The notes under the pieces: generated by a model | What the model was told of the DNA's origin: nothing | The model's database searches: none | Seen by the model: only the letters and a program-made list of their open reading frames with translations | Assembly (NCBI RefSeq): GCF_910596095.1 | Contig: NC_056538.1 | Coordinates: 23,050,501-23,114,500, forward strand | DNA length: 64,000 bases | Source: Thunnus maccoyii | Taxonomy: Eukaryota > Chordata > Actinopteri > Scombriformes > Scombridae | Reading direction: 5' to 3' | Shown here: positions 12,493 to 25,600 of the stretch, one piece after another | Numbering within the stretch: the first letter of the stretch is position 1 | How the letters are laid out: every line of letters starts with the position of its first letter | Made by a program: the position numbers and the translations under genes

Positions 12493-13152
12493 AGGACAGG
12501 TTCCCAATTTTCTTCAAGTCTGTCTTAGAACCATAGTCAAGTGCCAAAATAAACATTGAAAGATGTTTTCCTTGCTGTAATCATTCCTCCTGTTCATACC
12601 AGCTATTAAAAGATTCCCTTCAAATGTGCTTTCAATGTAAGTGATGGGGGGCAAAATCCACAGTGTCCACATAATCATTTTGTGCAAAAAAGCATTTAAA
12701 AGTTGATCTGAAGCTTATATGAGGCTTCAGCAGTCTGAGTCATATCAAGTGGATATCTGCCACATTTGCAGTCTCTTTAGCATCAAATTTCCTCCCTTTG
12801 TTTCCTCTTTGTGTTTCCCTGTTGAACTGCAGTGGAAGTGTAACAACAAAAAGAGGGACATTGGCACTAAAAAGACTATAATGTTTAAAGATATCTACTT
12901 GATTTGACTCATTTGGATGGCTGAAGCTTCATATTAGCTTCCTATAAACTTTAAATAGGCTACATTTTTGCACAGAGGGAGGACTGTGGCTTTTGGCACT
13001 AATCACTTACATTGTAAGTACATTATGATGGCATCGTCTAATGGTTAGTATGGACAGCAGGAATGATTACGGCAAGAAAATCCTATTTCCATGTTCATTT
13101 GAGCAACTGACTATTGCCTTAAGACAGACTTGAAAAACGGTGAAACTATCCT
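12493..13152. mobile_element. Foldback (palindromic) MITE, copy 2, TTAA on both sides, in socs4 intron 1
   Basis: Flanked by TTAA at 12489-12492 and 13153-13156. The inverted ends read AGGACAGGTTCCCAATTTTC and (inverted) AGGATAGTTTCACCG. The two halves are inverted copies of each other for most of their length (for example GTGGATATCTGCCACATTTG against the inverted TTAAAGATATCTACTTG). TTAA duplication is the hallmark of piggyBac-type insertion. This is the cleanest of the four copies. It lies inside a transcribed intron, so a hairpin RNA could be produced. Confidence 0.8.
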
Positions 13153-13688
13153 TTAATGTTTAGTCAAATCCACAGTTTTAACTTTAGATATGCCCATGAC
13201 AAAATGAAGACAGAAAGTAGTAAATTAGCTTAGGTTTGAACCTCTAATTTCTAAATCGTGTAGAACTAATCGGCTTTTATTGTCTCTATTTTTACAGTTT
13301 TCATGTACGTCCAGTATCCCAGTAGGATGTCCTCTCCTACATCACATCAGATAGAAAAAGTATTTGATCGACTAAAAACATGAATTTCCTAACCGTTTCC
13401 ACTATGACAGAAGCTACCGCTAAATACTTTTAAGATGTCACACACATCGGGCTAATCGATGGCTCAATCAAAAGCCCATTTCTGTTGAAAAGTGAAACAA
13501 TTCAAAGCGATAACATTACTGAGGCTAACAGCGTTAGCACTCAGCTGTTTGCGGTCAGTAGGCTAAGTTAGCAGCGTAGCTAGCTATCCGCTAACTTGGG
13601 TACTTTTAACTGTGAGAAGAACGGTTAAGTTGTATTTGTTACCACTTATATCTAGCTTTCTTAACAACAATACAAACTGTGGACATAC

Positions 13689-13830
13689 CTTGGCAGTTGT
13701 TACTGAGTTCACCGACGAAATGGCTTCTGTCTCATCTTGGATAAACTAATGACGTTAACAAAAAGGCGGCTAGCTCGCATATTAGCAACCCGGAAGTGAA
13801 AAGTAATTGGAGTATCTCTCCTTAGTAACG
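13689..13830 (-). promoter_or_regulatory. socs4: socs4 5' non-coding exon and promoter region
   Basis: On the minus strand a donor AACTGCCAAG|GTATGTCC is at 13689, and the DNA just upstream (CGGAAGTG, CGTCGG, CGACG) is locally richer in CpG than its surroundings. CGGAAGTG is an ETS-type site typical of vertebrate core promoters. The exon would splice to 11641. The start site is not precisely placed. Confidence 0.5.
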
Positions 13831-13970
13831 TCGGAACATGATCACTTCTGCAACATCTCAGATGAGTGCAATAAGCAATAACTGAGAGCCGTCTTCTTGG
13901 TAAAAAGTGGAAATAAAGTAAACAGACACAAAGACAAACCACAAATGAAGTTGCAAAAGAACTGAACCTC

Positions 13971-13976
13971 TTTATT
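13971..13976 (-). terminator. AATAAA polyadenylation signal, minus strand (possibly samd4b)
   Basis: The plus strand reads TTTATT here, giving CAAATAAAGAGG on the minus strand. It lies between the socs4 promoter and a 3-kb exon-free stretch, so it may mark the 3' end of the next minus-strand gene upstream (samd4b). Confidence 0.3.
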
Positions 13977-16672
13977 TGGACTGTCAATGATCCGACGGAT
14001 GCTGCACTTCAGACCATTCACACATATGAGTGACAGTAAAAAAGTAGAGTGTAAGCATGGGATGCAAAAGGTTCATAAAAGATTAGGGGGAGTCATCAGA
14101 ATTAAATATCAATTGTACAAGACAAAGATGTAATGTAGCCTGGAGCTGACAGCTGCATTAATTCAATGATCAAGCCTGGCAGGGACATTTACATGATCTC
14201 AGGACCACTTTATTAGGAGTCTCCATATGACACAGGCTCTGTACCTCCTAGTGGATTCTTGGTATGCGAAAATACACCAAGCTGACCTCATGAAGTCTAT
14301 TTCCCAACTCGTTTCATGCATCACTGGAATGTAAACATGGAGTAAACATATTCCTTGGCCTGTTATTAGTGTTCAGTTTACTCATAATCACATCATTTGT
14401 GGCTCAGATAAGCATTGTCATCCCCTGCTGCATCTTCATTATGCACAGACACTTGCAGAAATCTGCTGCACTGTACCTCTGCGTCTATTTGCAGTAATAT
14501 GTAGGCTGTCCAAAGCTTTACAGAGGCTATGAAAAGGATAATCTGAGCCATATGTAACATAACAGAGTTGATATACAGTATAGTGAAGTTTTCTTTTTTT
14601 TTTTTTTTTAAAAAAAAAAAAAAGGTAGCAGAGTCTTAAATCTGTCAGCATTGTTAACTTACTGAAGTCCTCTGCGGGCATGAGTGTGATGCATTTAGTA
14701 AGTCAGATCTATCCAAGAGCCTGCTCTGAAGAAATTCATGACTACAGTACTACTCAAGACCATTAAATCAACATATTGAGGATGCTGGAGCTGTGCATTT
14801 CAGGCACCACATGAACAGTTTATCAGGACATGACAGCTAACAGTTCAATCACAAGGCCAGGAAAGCTATTCTCTTTCATCACTGCATGACCAGAAAAGCA
14901 GGCGTTACATGCCTCATACAGGTATCACTTGAAAAACCTACTGTGACTCCTATGGAGCCCATAGATGAAGGGTAGAACACTTTTGTTTTCAGGCTCTACC
15001 GAGCCAGCTCATGTGCGAGAAGGCTTCAGTTCTTTAATGTGTTACATAGTGAGACAATGGAGTATTCATGACATCGCATAGCATGAATTGGGCATTATCC
15101 CAGAGAGATGTAAACAGTGACATTTAGGCGTTATAAACATACAACATTAGTTGCAAGGTTTCTGCTCTCTAGCTTTTGGTGACACTGGGCACCATCAACC
15201 ACCATGTCCTCTATCTACAACAGTGCTCTATTAGTGTGGCAAAACATGCGATTATAGAAAATAAGCATAAGTTATCAATATCAAGGGAGAGTAAAAAATA
15301 CAATTGGAAAAGATATCTGTAAATAACCATCTTTACTATACAGACCTCCTATGGCTCTGCTGAAATAAAATGTGAATGGTTATCCCTGCCTTATGATGCA
15401 ACCAAAAGTGATCCAAAAGTTAAGACCATATTACACACACATGCACCTCCGCTCTGCCACATTCAAAGACAGAGGCTGTATAAGACAGTTTTTGATTCAA
15501 CACTGATACCACATGAAAATGTTAGGGTTCTGAGACTGAAACACACCGAGACACAAACAGAAAATATGGACATCGTCAAAAGCACCTTGAAAAGTATGAT
15601 TCATCAAATCATCACATCGGCCGCGTGAGGAAGAGGGCACTGCGAGGGTGAGGCGCTGCGCTCCAGAGCATTTATTACATGATCAAGCTTCTTTTTCCAG
15701 AGCCAATCATACAGGGGCCAGAGGGTTGAGATGGGTTTCATTTAGTTTTTTTCACTAAGCATGAGTGTAAATTGAAAACACTCTACCCTCCTCGCTTTTA
15801 TCAATTCAATATCAAATCAGCTCTTGCACAATACAAACCTCACCAGCCCTTATTCACCCCTCTGGGGATTCCTCGGCACAAAATGAGATTCATCATCATT
15901 TATGTAGTAGGGCATAAAATAACAGAGACAAACTGCAGCTGGCATAAATTCTTCAAACTGCTGTTCTTTAAAAAAAAAAAAAAAAAATTATACCATTCTG
16001 TTGCATTTCACTACAAATATCCTTCTCAAATTAACAATCGCACAACCCTTCTCTTTGGCTTTGTAGAAGTTGAGAGAACAGTCACCTCTACTTTGACTAT
16101 GTGTTTAGGGAAAACAACCAAGACAAAGGGGTATGCCTGCGGTTGAATTTCAAGCTTTTCCTCAGTCCTTTTGGTCCTCCTTTTCCTGCCTTTGCCACAA
16201 AAACATGTTTTCTAGAAAGAACAACAAGAACCAAGGAAAGCCGTCTTAAGTTTCAACCAATACAAGCACTCACTAGCACTGGTTATAGAACAATAGGGTG
16301 TCTAGGAGGTGTAATCATGTCTGTATAACAACACCTGTCTACAAGTGGAACATCTCAGTGAGCGTATCCTTGAGCCAATTACAGTTTAGTGCCTAATATC
16401 AAAGATAATTTAATAAAAAGTGCCTTTCTTCTGGCTGGAAATTTTCTGAATCTACGCATTATGTGGTGCAGGGGGCTGTGTCTGTCAGTGTGTTCTGGAA
16501 AGAAGCCTTGCTCCAAGGCAGGAGGAAAAGAAGAGTAACTCATAGGGCAGAACCCCTTTAAGACAGCACCAATCCACCGTTTTTCTCTCAGACCACGGCA
16601 AACTGAGCCTCTGCACGCCATGTCACAGTCCTGCAGGTGACATGGAGCAGTTTGCACAGTTAACCTTTTCTC
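13977..16672 (-). other. Exon-free stretch, candidate samd4b 3' UTR
   Basis: No coding exon or recognisable transposon is visible. A minus-strand acceptor-like TTATTATATTGCAG|GACAG occurs at 16672 and a polyadenylation signal at 13976, so this could be one long 3' UTR exon. If joined to the last placed samd4b exon it would add only a few codons (GQRKG, stop). Those differ from the DGTDKTSTI-type end of mammalian SAMD4B, so the assignment is weak. Homopolymers occur at 14596-14622 and 15970-15986. Confidence 0.3.
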
Positions 16673-18312
16673 TGTCCTGCAATATAATAATCATCTGTAT
16701 TCCATTTTTAATAAACTTAGTTGTATATAATAAAGTACAAAAATATTAGAGAACATATACACAGTTTTTTGTCATTTTTGTAGTGACTGCTTTGCCTGGT
16801 TTTCTTAAGCATACGTATATCTTTGTGCTAGGTGGTGAGGAACTGAACAGGCCTCAACTGAAGTGTAGTTTTTCCTCTCTTCTTTTCATATTGTTGATGT
16901 CCGGTCTGTTCCATCTGAGGGGGGAGATTATAAAGAAATATGTTTTAAGACATTTACAATCATTGAATATAGTGCAACATACACATTTCACCCTCTAATG
17001 CTTAAAGGGATCATTCACTTTTTGGAGACTTTTATAGTTTATCCTCCTTTTCCAGAGGCAGAAAGTTAATAGTTATTCTCTTGTTCCCGCTGTCCAATGA
17101 AAGCCATGTATCTCTAAATTTGGAAATTTTAATTTTTCAGATAAAAGGATTAAATCTTCCTTTATGGGAGTGAAAATTGTACTTTTTAACTTAAATAAAC
17201 CATTAAAAAACCCATTGGATTATCAGAAAAGATTCATTATCACTTAACTAAAGAGGGGCTGTTTATCTGAGCTCATGAAAGATGATATTTTGGAGGTCAA
17301 TGGCTTTCACTGGACAGAGGCCATATGCATGTCTTTTGAAGATATGCCACCATTGAGGTAAGCCAATCTTAGATACATTTCTGGATGTCTATGCCAGTGG
17401 TTCTCAAACTGTGTGTCCCTTAAATGCCCCATTCAACTGTTTCATTAAGTACAAATTTAAAGAACAAATTTTAAATGTTGTAAAATGTTTTATTAACATA
17501 ATCGTTCTTCCGATTCTAAGCTGAACATCTCTTTATTTTTGTCTGCTGAATTTCCTTTAAGATTGAGGCACTTTCTAATACCCAGCATCACCATACATTA
17601 CTATTAGCTAATGCTAGCTTCCAAAATTCTACGTGCGGCGCTCTTAACCTTTAACCTTACAGGTCATCCTAATCTCGCAGTTCAGTGCGAGATTTGATGG
17701 TCGACTGTCTTCTGTCTAAATTAAGCTGCTAAATCACACTTAAATTATGCACCAGATTTTGAACAGATTTTATCTGTATAGTCTGTAAATGTGAATACAA
17801 ATGCAAAACACATATTTTTTTCTTTTTATTAGAAAATTCATTTTGTCGGAGGGTACATTGCACCCCAATGCCCCCCCCCCACCTAGCAACAAGCTGACTC
17901 CAAAGATTCTAAAGCCTGTGTTCGCTACTTTGATTTCATGGCAATGGACTAAACGTTACCGCGCTCTAAATCAAAAAACTAGTTCACTAGCAAAACGCCT
18001 TAAAGCATTAGCTATGGATAAATTCCTCACCAAAAAGAGAAGTGAACCAGACTGTGAGACAGTATCACAATAGTTACATTGCTCTGGGATTTTCGTGGAT
18101 GGGAGATGCTGCTTACCCCCAACCTTAATGCCTTATCTGCAGGGAGAAGCTAACAAATGACGCGATGGTACCCAGTAAGTTGAAACACCACCTGATCACA
18201 AAGCTTCCTGATTTTATGAAAAAAGACACTCACTACTTCTAACAGTTAATGGGACAAAATGAAAAACACAGCCAGAGGATGCTTATATTAGGGTGGGCTG
18301 GTAGAAATAATA

Positions 18313-18561
18313 TGGGCGACTCGAGCGGTAGGTAGCCCAGAGGTTAGAGAAGCGGACTAGCAGCCTGAAGGTTGCTGGTTCCAATCCCTGGCCAGATGGC
18401 ACATAACTGGTGGGTTGTCAGAGTCAAGATCAGATACAAACTCCTACCATTGTGCCCTCAGGCCTCTCCAGCAGCGTGTTTGTGAATGGGTTGTTTGGAT
18501 GGGTTAAATGCAGAGGATTAATTTCCCCCATGGGGATTAATAAAGTAGTATTCTATTCTAA
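18313..18561 (+). mobile_element. tRNA-derived SINE nested in the hAT element
   Basis: An internal Pol III promoter is readable: A-box TAGCCCAGAGG at 18333-18343 and B-box GGTTCCAATCC at 18377-18387, 33 nt apart as in tRNA genes. The 3' end carries the fish SINE/LINE-type tail CATGGGGATTAATAAAGTA. It interrupts the transposase pseudogene, so it inserted after the hAT element arrived. Confidence 0.75.
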
Positions 18562-18770
18562 TTTATACAGAACAATATGAAGCAGGGAAATTGGGAGGTA
18601 ATGAAGCAGCATTTTTAAGTTTGCTGCTACCCTATGATTTGAGTCAGTGGAGGGCAGATTGATTTACCCTAAAATAAAAAAATCCTTTCAACATAATTTT
18701 AAAATAATCAACTCCATAATATTTCTTTCCATTGGATGAGCTTAGTTCTCAAATAAAATTAAAACCTGAT

Positions 18771-19202
18771 CTAGTGAGACTTCTCACCATAGCCAATATT
18801 TACAAAAATAGAAGGTAGTGTATTATTTAAACTCAAACTGAAAAGTGACAAAGAAAACAACTCTGAAAGCTCCTGCAGGTGTTTACACACAGCGGACAGG
18901 TCTGTCTCATTTGGGACATTTCTTGACACTGGTTTTGCAACAAGAATTTCATTTTTCAGACTCACATTGTCTACCACAGTGCCAGCAAGCACACGCAGAG
19001 GGCACAAAAAGGTGGAATCTAGAAATGGACTAGATTTGTGTACAAGACTGAATATGGCTGTCATTAGTTCTACCTTCTTCTTGGAAAATCTTTCCATTTC
19101 TGAAATGTCCCTGTCAAGGATGTTGAGCAGGGATCTTTTCAGAGACTGACGGGAGGTGATGGTGGGATCATCAGAATCTGTATGACCTACAGATGACAGC
19201 AC
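18771..19202 (-). pseudogene. Fragment resembling a ZMYM1/hAT-like transposase, opposite strand
   Basis: An open frame of 143 codons contains MERFSKKKVELMTAIFSL and SPFLDSTFLCPLRVLAGTVV. This recalls the segment before the C-terminal dimerisation domain in TTF/ZMYM1-type hAT-derived proteins (a RFS...LM.A...L.P.S..FLD pattern). It runs against the ZBED5-like transposase and has no matching N-terminal or C-terminal parts nearby. I infer a nested fragment of another transposon. The similarity is from memory and weak. Confidence 0.35.
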
Positions 19203-20026
19203 AACACTTTCTGTTTGTATTTATTCATTCATTGATTTTGTATCGCCGACCAGTGGGGAAAGTTCATAGTTGTCATAGCAACACCCCTCCCCCTTGGCAT
19301 GCTCCAAGAGACAGTGGGTCCACACTATTACCATGCCGGCATATGCCTGTGGTGCGCTGAGTAGGCGGAGTCTGCACACCGTCAGACAGTTATCGTAGTC
19401 GGCAGATACACCGGATCCACCGCTAAATTTCAGCGGTGAGAACGGCATTTACGTAACCACGACTACATGGCCGATACAAACACAAACAAGTCAAGGGAGA
19501 TTAATAAGAGAGAACTGATGAATGTTATTCAGGCTCAGATAAAATAATATTGTGAACATTACTATCCATGCTGGCAATTACCTGTCAACTAAGAAAGCTA
19601 CTGTAGCTTTTGCCCTGTAGGCTGACGTTGTTGTTTGTTTTATCAGCTGACAATTACATGATTGCTGCTGCTGGCTGACAGATTACACTCCATTTAAACA
19701 CTTTTCCCAGCCCTCGCCGTTATGTGTTAAGTGGTGCACCAGCGCGCTGAAATGGAGCGGCCCCACTCTGTGCAGCGGACAGGTCTGCTTCAGAGCTCTG
19801 TGTGTATGTGTCTGAACATGACAAGAGGGGGCTGGCAGTGAACTTAACTTCTGATTGGGTGAGCAAGACGCACGTTTGTGTGGGCTAAGCCCACCCTTGC
19901 CAATAGCCACCGCTGGCCTTGGACAAATGCCTACCTCAATTTAAGCTCACCTGGCCTATGTGTGACAGCATCTGCACAGATGGAGCAGCTGCGATGACAA
20001 GCAAAATTAAGGGCTTTGTTACTTAA

Positions 20027-20323
<297 letters not shown>

Positions 20324-22097
20324 TAGGCAAAGCTGGCCTATCAGAAGAACGACACCATTCTCAGCACAACAGGCAAATTCTTTCGTTAGGCTTTCGTTCA
20401 AAGTTGGCCCTCTGGCGAAAGACTTTGATGAGTGGGTCAACTGAGATGTTCCCCCTGGCATCGGCACACAGCAGGGGTAAAACAGGATTGCCCAATCTTG
20501 TTGTCAAGCACCTGGACACACTGGAAGAGAGGTCTACCAGGTACTACACTTCTGCCAACATGAAATACTATGACTGGGTTCACGCACCACTCCATCCTCT
20601 TTCCTCCGCGTCAATCCAGACACTGACCATGAGATGAAAAGAAGAGCTGACTTAACTCAAAGAGGATTGCTCACTGAAAATGGACTTTGCAGACTTGCCC
20701 TCTTGGTTGCAGGTAGCAAAGGAATACCCCAATCTATCGGAGCATGTGGTTTCTGTTTTATTACAATTTCCGACCACATACTTGTGAGCTGGCCTTCTTG
20801 TCGATGACATACATGAAAAACAACAGAAGGGAGCGCTTGTCCGTGGAGCAGGACGTGCAAATGGCATTGTCCTCTGTCCTGTCTCAGATCAAGACACTCT
20901 GCTCTCAGAGACAGGTGCACGTTAGTCATTAATTGTCCCTTCCTATGTAAGTAACAAAAACACTACAATTAAAAGCCCTACCAAATTAATAGAAACAACA
21001 TAGGTTACTGTAATAGGTCATACATTTAGCAAGAAGTCCTAATTGTTCTTTTTTTTTTTTTCTCTCTGTGTAACGTATTTTTTTGTTATAGCACACGAAA
21101 TAGCCTAGTTATTGTGAAAATAAAATCTGATTTGTTGGCTCATGACACATGATTTTGTTATTATATATAAATAGCCTGTTATATTATAAATAATATAAGT
21201 ATTTTAAAGCTGATTTTATGAAAGTCTAGTCTAAAACCACTAAATTCTGGAGACATGATTTTGTAACAAGACTTCAAAAAAGCCTTGTTATCCCGATTAA
21301 TAAAAACTGTAAAAAAAAAATTAAAAAAAAAAGTTTTGATAAAATATGATTTTGAGTAATTTTTATTGTGAATGATCTATTTGAGATGCAATATAGCCTC
21401 TATCTACATACATACAGTATATTCTATATTTATGAGGATGCATACATCAATATTTTAAAAAAAAAATTGTGTGCCTCGAAAATTTCATTTTCATGAGGGT
21501 GTGTCTTGGGACAAAAAAGTTTGAAAACCACTGGTGTATGCTATAAATTGGCATCTCTCCCAAAAGCTGGGGAAGTTTAACACTTTGTACTTGTTAGCCA
21601 AGTGTTAATGAAAATACATACAATATCCAAACAACTTTGGAGCTACTTTTTCCAAAAGATGCATTTATCCATCTGTCAAAGCTTGTAAATCTAAACAAAA
21701 ATGCACAGAATGCTCAATATGATCTTATTTATTTGGTGATAGTGATGTAGAGACTTTCTAAAACATGAACTGACAACATGTCACCAGTAATCTGTGGAGA
21801 AGACCCTACGTGTATTTTCCATCCAGACATCCAGAACGTAACCCAAACTAGGCTAAACTCACTGTTAAACATACTTTCAGACTGCACACACAGACACAAA
21901 AAGACATGAATCATTTTATCTGTCTCTGGAAAGGAGGGCAAATACTTTAAATTCCCCAAATTCATCTAACTTGCATAAAATGCAACAGGAACAACTTTTT
22001 AAGTCAGTACCATAATACTTGGGGAAAAGTAACAAATACAGAGCAACTGAATCCTGAAGTTGTTTGACATTTTGTCATTCAAGTGAAAAGTGTAGAG

Positions 22098-22279
22098 CAG
22101 TGTACAAAATTAACTTTTTTGTCCACTGGCTAAATGCCTGGTGAATGTTCAAATTTTACCAGCCACTCAATAGATTACCAATGTTTTTTTTGGCTGGTGA
22201 GTGGAGTGAAGCAAATCTATCAGCCACTTGCATATTTTACCAGCATTCTGCTGGAGGCTGGTGCTAATTTTGTGCCCTG
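22098..22279. mobile_element. 182-bp hAT-type MITE with perfect 8-bp target duplication
   Basis: The ends CAGTGTACAAAATTAAC and (inverted) CAGGGCACAAAATTAGC are inverted repeats. Both flanks read gtgtagag (22090-22097 and 22280-22287), a perfect 8-bp duplication. The interior has repeated CCAGCCACT/GGCTGGTG words. The intact duplication suggests a fairly recent insertion. Confidence 0.85.
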
Positions 22280-22672
22280 GTGTAGAGGTATTAGTCTTTC
22301 TCTCTCTGCACGAAGAACCTGAGTATGACTTGACTGATAATACTGTATAATTTAAATATTATGAAATATTAATTAACAAATATAACTAATGAAATATGGA
22401 TTATAAAAGTCGACAGACCTTTCCATCTGTTTCAATAGCTAAAGTTGTGTGGTGACAAATTAGTATGTACAGTATTGCTTTTCTTTAGGGACATGGTTGT
22501 TCTTGAATGTTCTTTAAGTGTTTTAGTTATTCAACATCTGTCTACTGGACCAACATATATCATGAATATATAACAACATAATATTGTAATAAGATGTTGT
22601 TGTCTTGTTGATAGTTGTGTGAGGTTTGCCAGCCTGTGGCTTATTTAGCACGAGACTGTTGAGGACACTTAC

Positions 22673-25600
22673 CCCCTAAGGCATGCTCTGTCATACTGAG
22701 GCACAGTGACTCCAGCGTAGGGTTGATCTCCAGGTCAGCACCTGGAACTTGGCATTCTAAGGGAATGAGTAAAAACAGTCTCAGTCCAAAGGAAGATTAA
22801 GGATTATATTACCTTTAGGATTGCCATAAAGTCAATTTCTTCATACTCTAAATATACAAAAAACATTGGTAGCTTTTTCTATTAACAGATAATGTCAAAA
22901 GAGGATTCATTAGCCAATTTTACAAGGAAAAGAACAGTTTCAGTTATCAGGCCACAAATATGCTTTATCTGATTCAAACTGAGAAATAACACAGTTTATG
23001 TGTGCTGAAGAATAACTGTTATTATGTCAATGTGATGTTCAGATGGTTCTTTGACCTGATAATAATCTAAGGACCAAGTGATTGATACTAGAATGCATGA
23101 ACTGTTCTGTTAATAGCCAAAACAAATAAAACAAGATTCAACATGCTGAATCTGCTGCTGATGATGGTCAATTAGAGCCGATGATGGTGAACACACTGCA
23201 AAAACTACAAGCCATGGTACTGAAAAAAAGTGAATGTTATGTAGGTGATGAGGACCTGCAGGTGTAAATGTAGTTCTTTTAATTATTTTAATAAAATATA
23301 TGTTTTAGGGTTGAACGGTAAGGCATTTATACAGTCACAGAGAACCAAATCATGGATAGCACACGCACATATAGTATTTGGACTAAAAGCTCATCATTAC
23401 TCGCTCATTTTTTTACACAACATCTCCAAGTAAAGGAAAAGCCGGACACACTTCCATTGGAAAGGGCACTGCATGATGCATAACTAACTGTTAATCAATG
23501 AACAACCTGACATTTTGATCAAACTCAAGCAAAAGCAGCCAAAACTAGAAGGCCAAATAATTTGCACAATGTGACGAGATGCTTTGTAAAGTACATATTA
23601 TCTGTCTGCATGTTTCAGAAAGGCATGGTACCAAACAGCCTCTGTAATGTTCCTCCCTTGCTGTGTGGCTAAAGTGAAGTGTTTATTTGTCCGGCATGAA
23701 TCACAGCTTACAATTCACTTGCTTAAAAATCAAAGTGTGACCACAAGTGCCCACTTGAGACGCACTTAAGATGTATTCTGATGTCAGGTGTAAACTGCAG
23801 TCTGTCTCAAGTGGATGTAGACATGATCGGGATTACTGGATATATGATACTGGTTTGAAGAGAGACAGAGTCTGAGTGAGCTTGAAAGTTAAACTACAGT
23901 ACATAGACCAGCGACGAGCATTTGAGTGTTAAGTCTGACCCTTGACTGATCTTTATACTCAGCTGCAAGATTGTGCAGTGATGACTGAAGCCTAAACAGC
24001 TGGGACTTTTTGGCTTCCACATATTTCACACAAAAGATCTATATTGACTCTGTTAAAACATGACAAGACCATTACAGATGACTCTGCAGTGCTTGTGCGT
24101 GGCATCTGGCACACGGGCTGAGGCAGCCTAGAGGTTATGTATATTGCAAAAGGTGACAGATTGTTTACTGCAATATGCCGCTAAGCTGTCTCTTTATTTT
24201 GTCCTTGGCAAAGGGGGTGAGCAGGTCTCTATTTTGGCACCTGACAGATTTATAGCTATTTTTTAAAGTTGTGTAGCATGCACAACTTGATATCCTTCTC
24301 ATTTGGAAAAAAAATACATTTTACTTTCAAAACACAAGGAGTTGTAAATAAAAGACATGTAGATATTACTAGTGTGATAAAACATAAGAATAAGGTTGAG
24401 AGAGGTACATTTGTAGCCACATTTTGGGTACAATATACAGTGAATTAAAATAGAAATAGAGGGATAGACTTTAAGTGTAATGTGGATGATGTTACGGACA
24501 GAAGAGGCATGACCTCACACAATACCTTGCTGCTGAAACATGAGCATGGTTTGCGGGGAAGTGTGGACAGGGAGTGAGTGGGTCCGCTGCACAGAGCTGC
24601 GGCTCTGACTTGGCATGCTGTTACTGCCCCCAGGGTTGGCAAACCACAAGTTCTATACGAGGGAAAACACAAATACTCATTACACAAATGCCACTCATCC
24701 AAGGAGGTTGAGATGGGTTTGCTTTCATCAGCTAAGTCAATAAACAGAAACTCTTGAAGCTATGAGAATAAATCAATTTGTATCACAAATGTGATGCCTA
24801 ACCCCTTGTACTGTCTTGTCTGTGTATATTGCCTTTTCCACTTGTTTTCTTCTCAGAATAAATGTTTACTAAGGTGTATTATGACTTCTTGGGTATGTCA
24901 TCATGTGACATCATGTCATCTTCAGATAAATAAAGAAGAACTCTGAGCAAATTGTTTGTGCTAGAAATATGGATTCAAACTTTCAACTGTCTAGTCAGCA
25001 TTTAGCAGAAAAAGTTTTAAAAGGTCAACAAAAATAAGAAGAAAGTCAAAAAACAACAACAAATGTTTGGATATTTGACTTTTTTTCATGATATATTTTG
25101 TCTATGTGTCACAAACTGGTGTTGAATTGCCCATCCAGTGCCTGGAATACTGACTTGTCTACCCTGGCCTGCCAGCGCAGGATTAGTGAGTGTGTGACGT
25201 GGAGACGCTCCTCCGATCCCACCGGGACTAAGAAGACCCATGCGCCCAGCTGGGAGTCCACGAGGGGTCATCTGGAACTGCCTTTGGCCCCGCCGGGCTA
25301 CACCTCCACTCACAGAGCCTGCTGTGGGGAGGGAGTTGGACCCATAGGTCCAGCTGGAGTAGGAACAGACAAAAAAAAGGAAAATATATCAAAAACCAAG
25401 AGCATTAAGAAAACAGCACATTCAACTGATGAAGCTACTTCATAAGAAATGATACTTATTTGAATGAGGAAGCGAGAGTGAAAGAGAAAAGGGAAGGGAA
25501 AGAGAATCAAAGCAAAAGTTAGACAGCAGGGATGAGTGCGAGGAGAGAGTTACATTCAGCTGGTGTGACATCTCCCCTGCTAAAGAAGGAGATCAAAGGT

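Noticed and set aside
12719-12907. Frames ending KDIYLI at 12.9 and 47.0 kb, which look conserved
   Set aside because: The similarity comes from two copies of the foldback element, not from a gene.
15772-16146. 124-codon plus-strand frame
   Set aside because: Runs through a poly-A tract (KKKKKK), low complexity, no homology; possible 3' UTR of the opposite strand.
18333-18400. tRNA gene
   Set aside because: A- and B-boxes are present but the surrounding sequence does not form a proper cloverleaf and continues into a SINE body and tail.
24445-24702. 85-codon minus-strand frame
   Set aside because: Wrong frame of a true samd4b exon (24652-24526), which reads [15 protein letters not shown].
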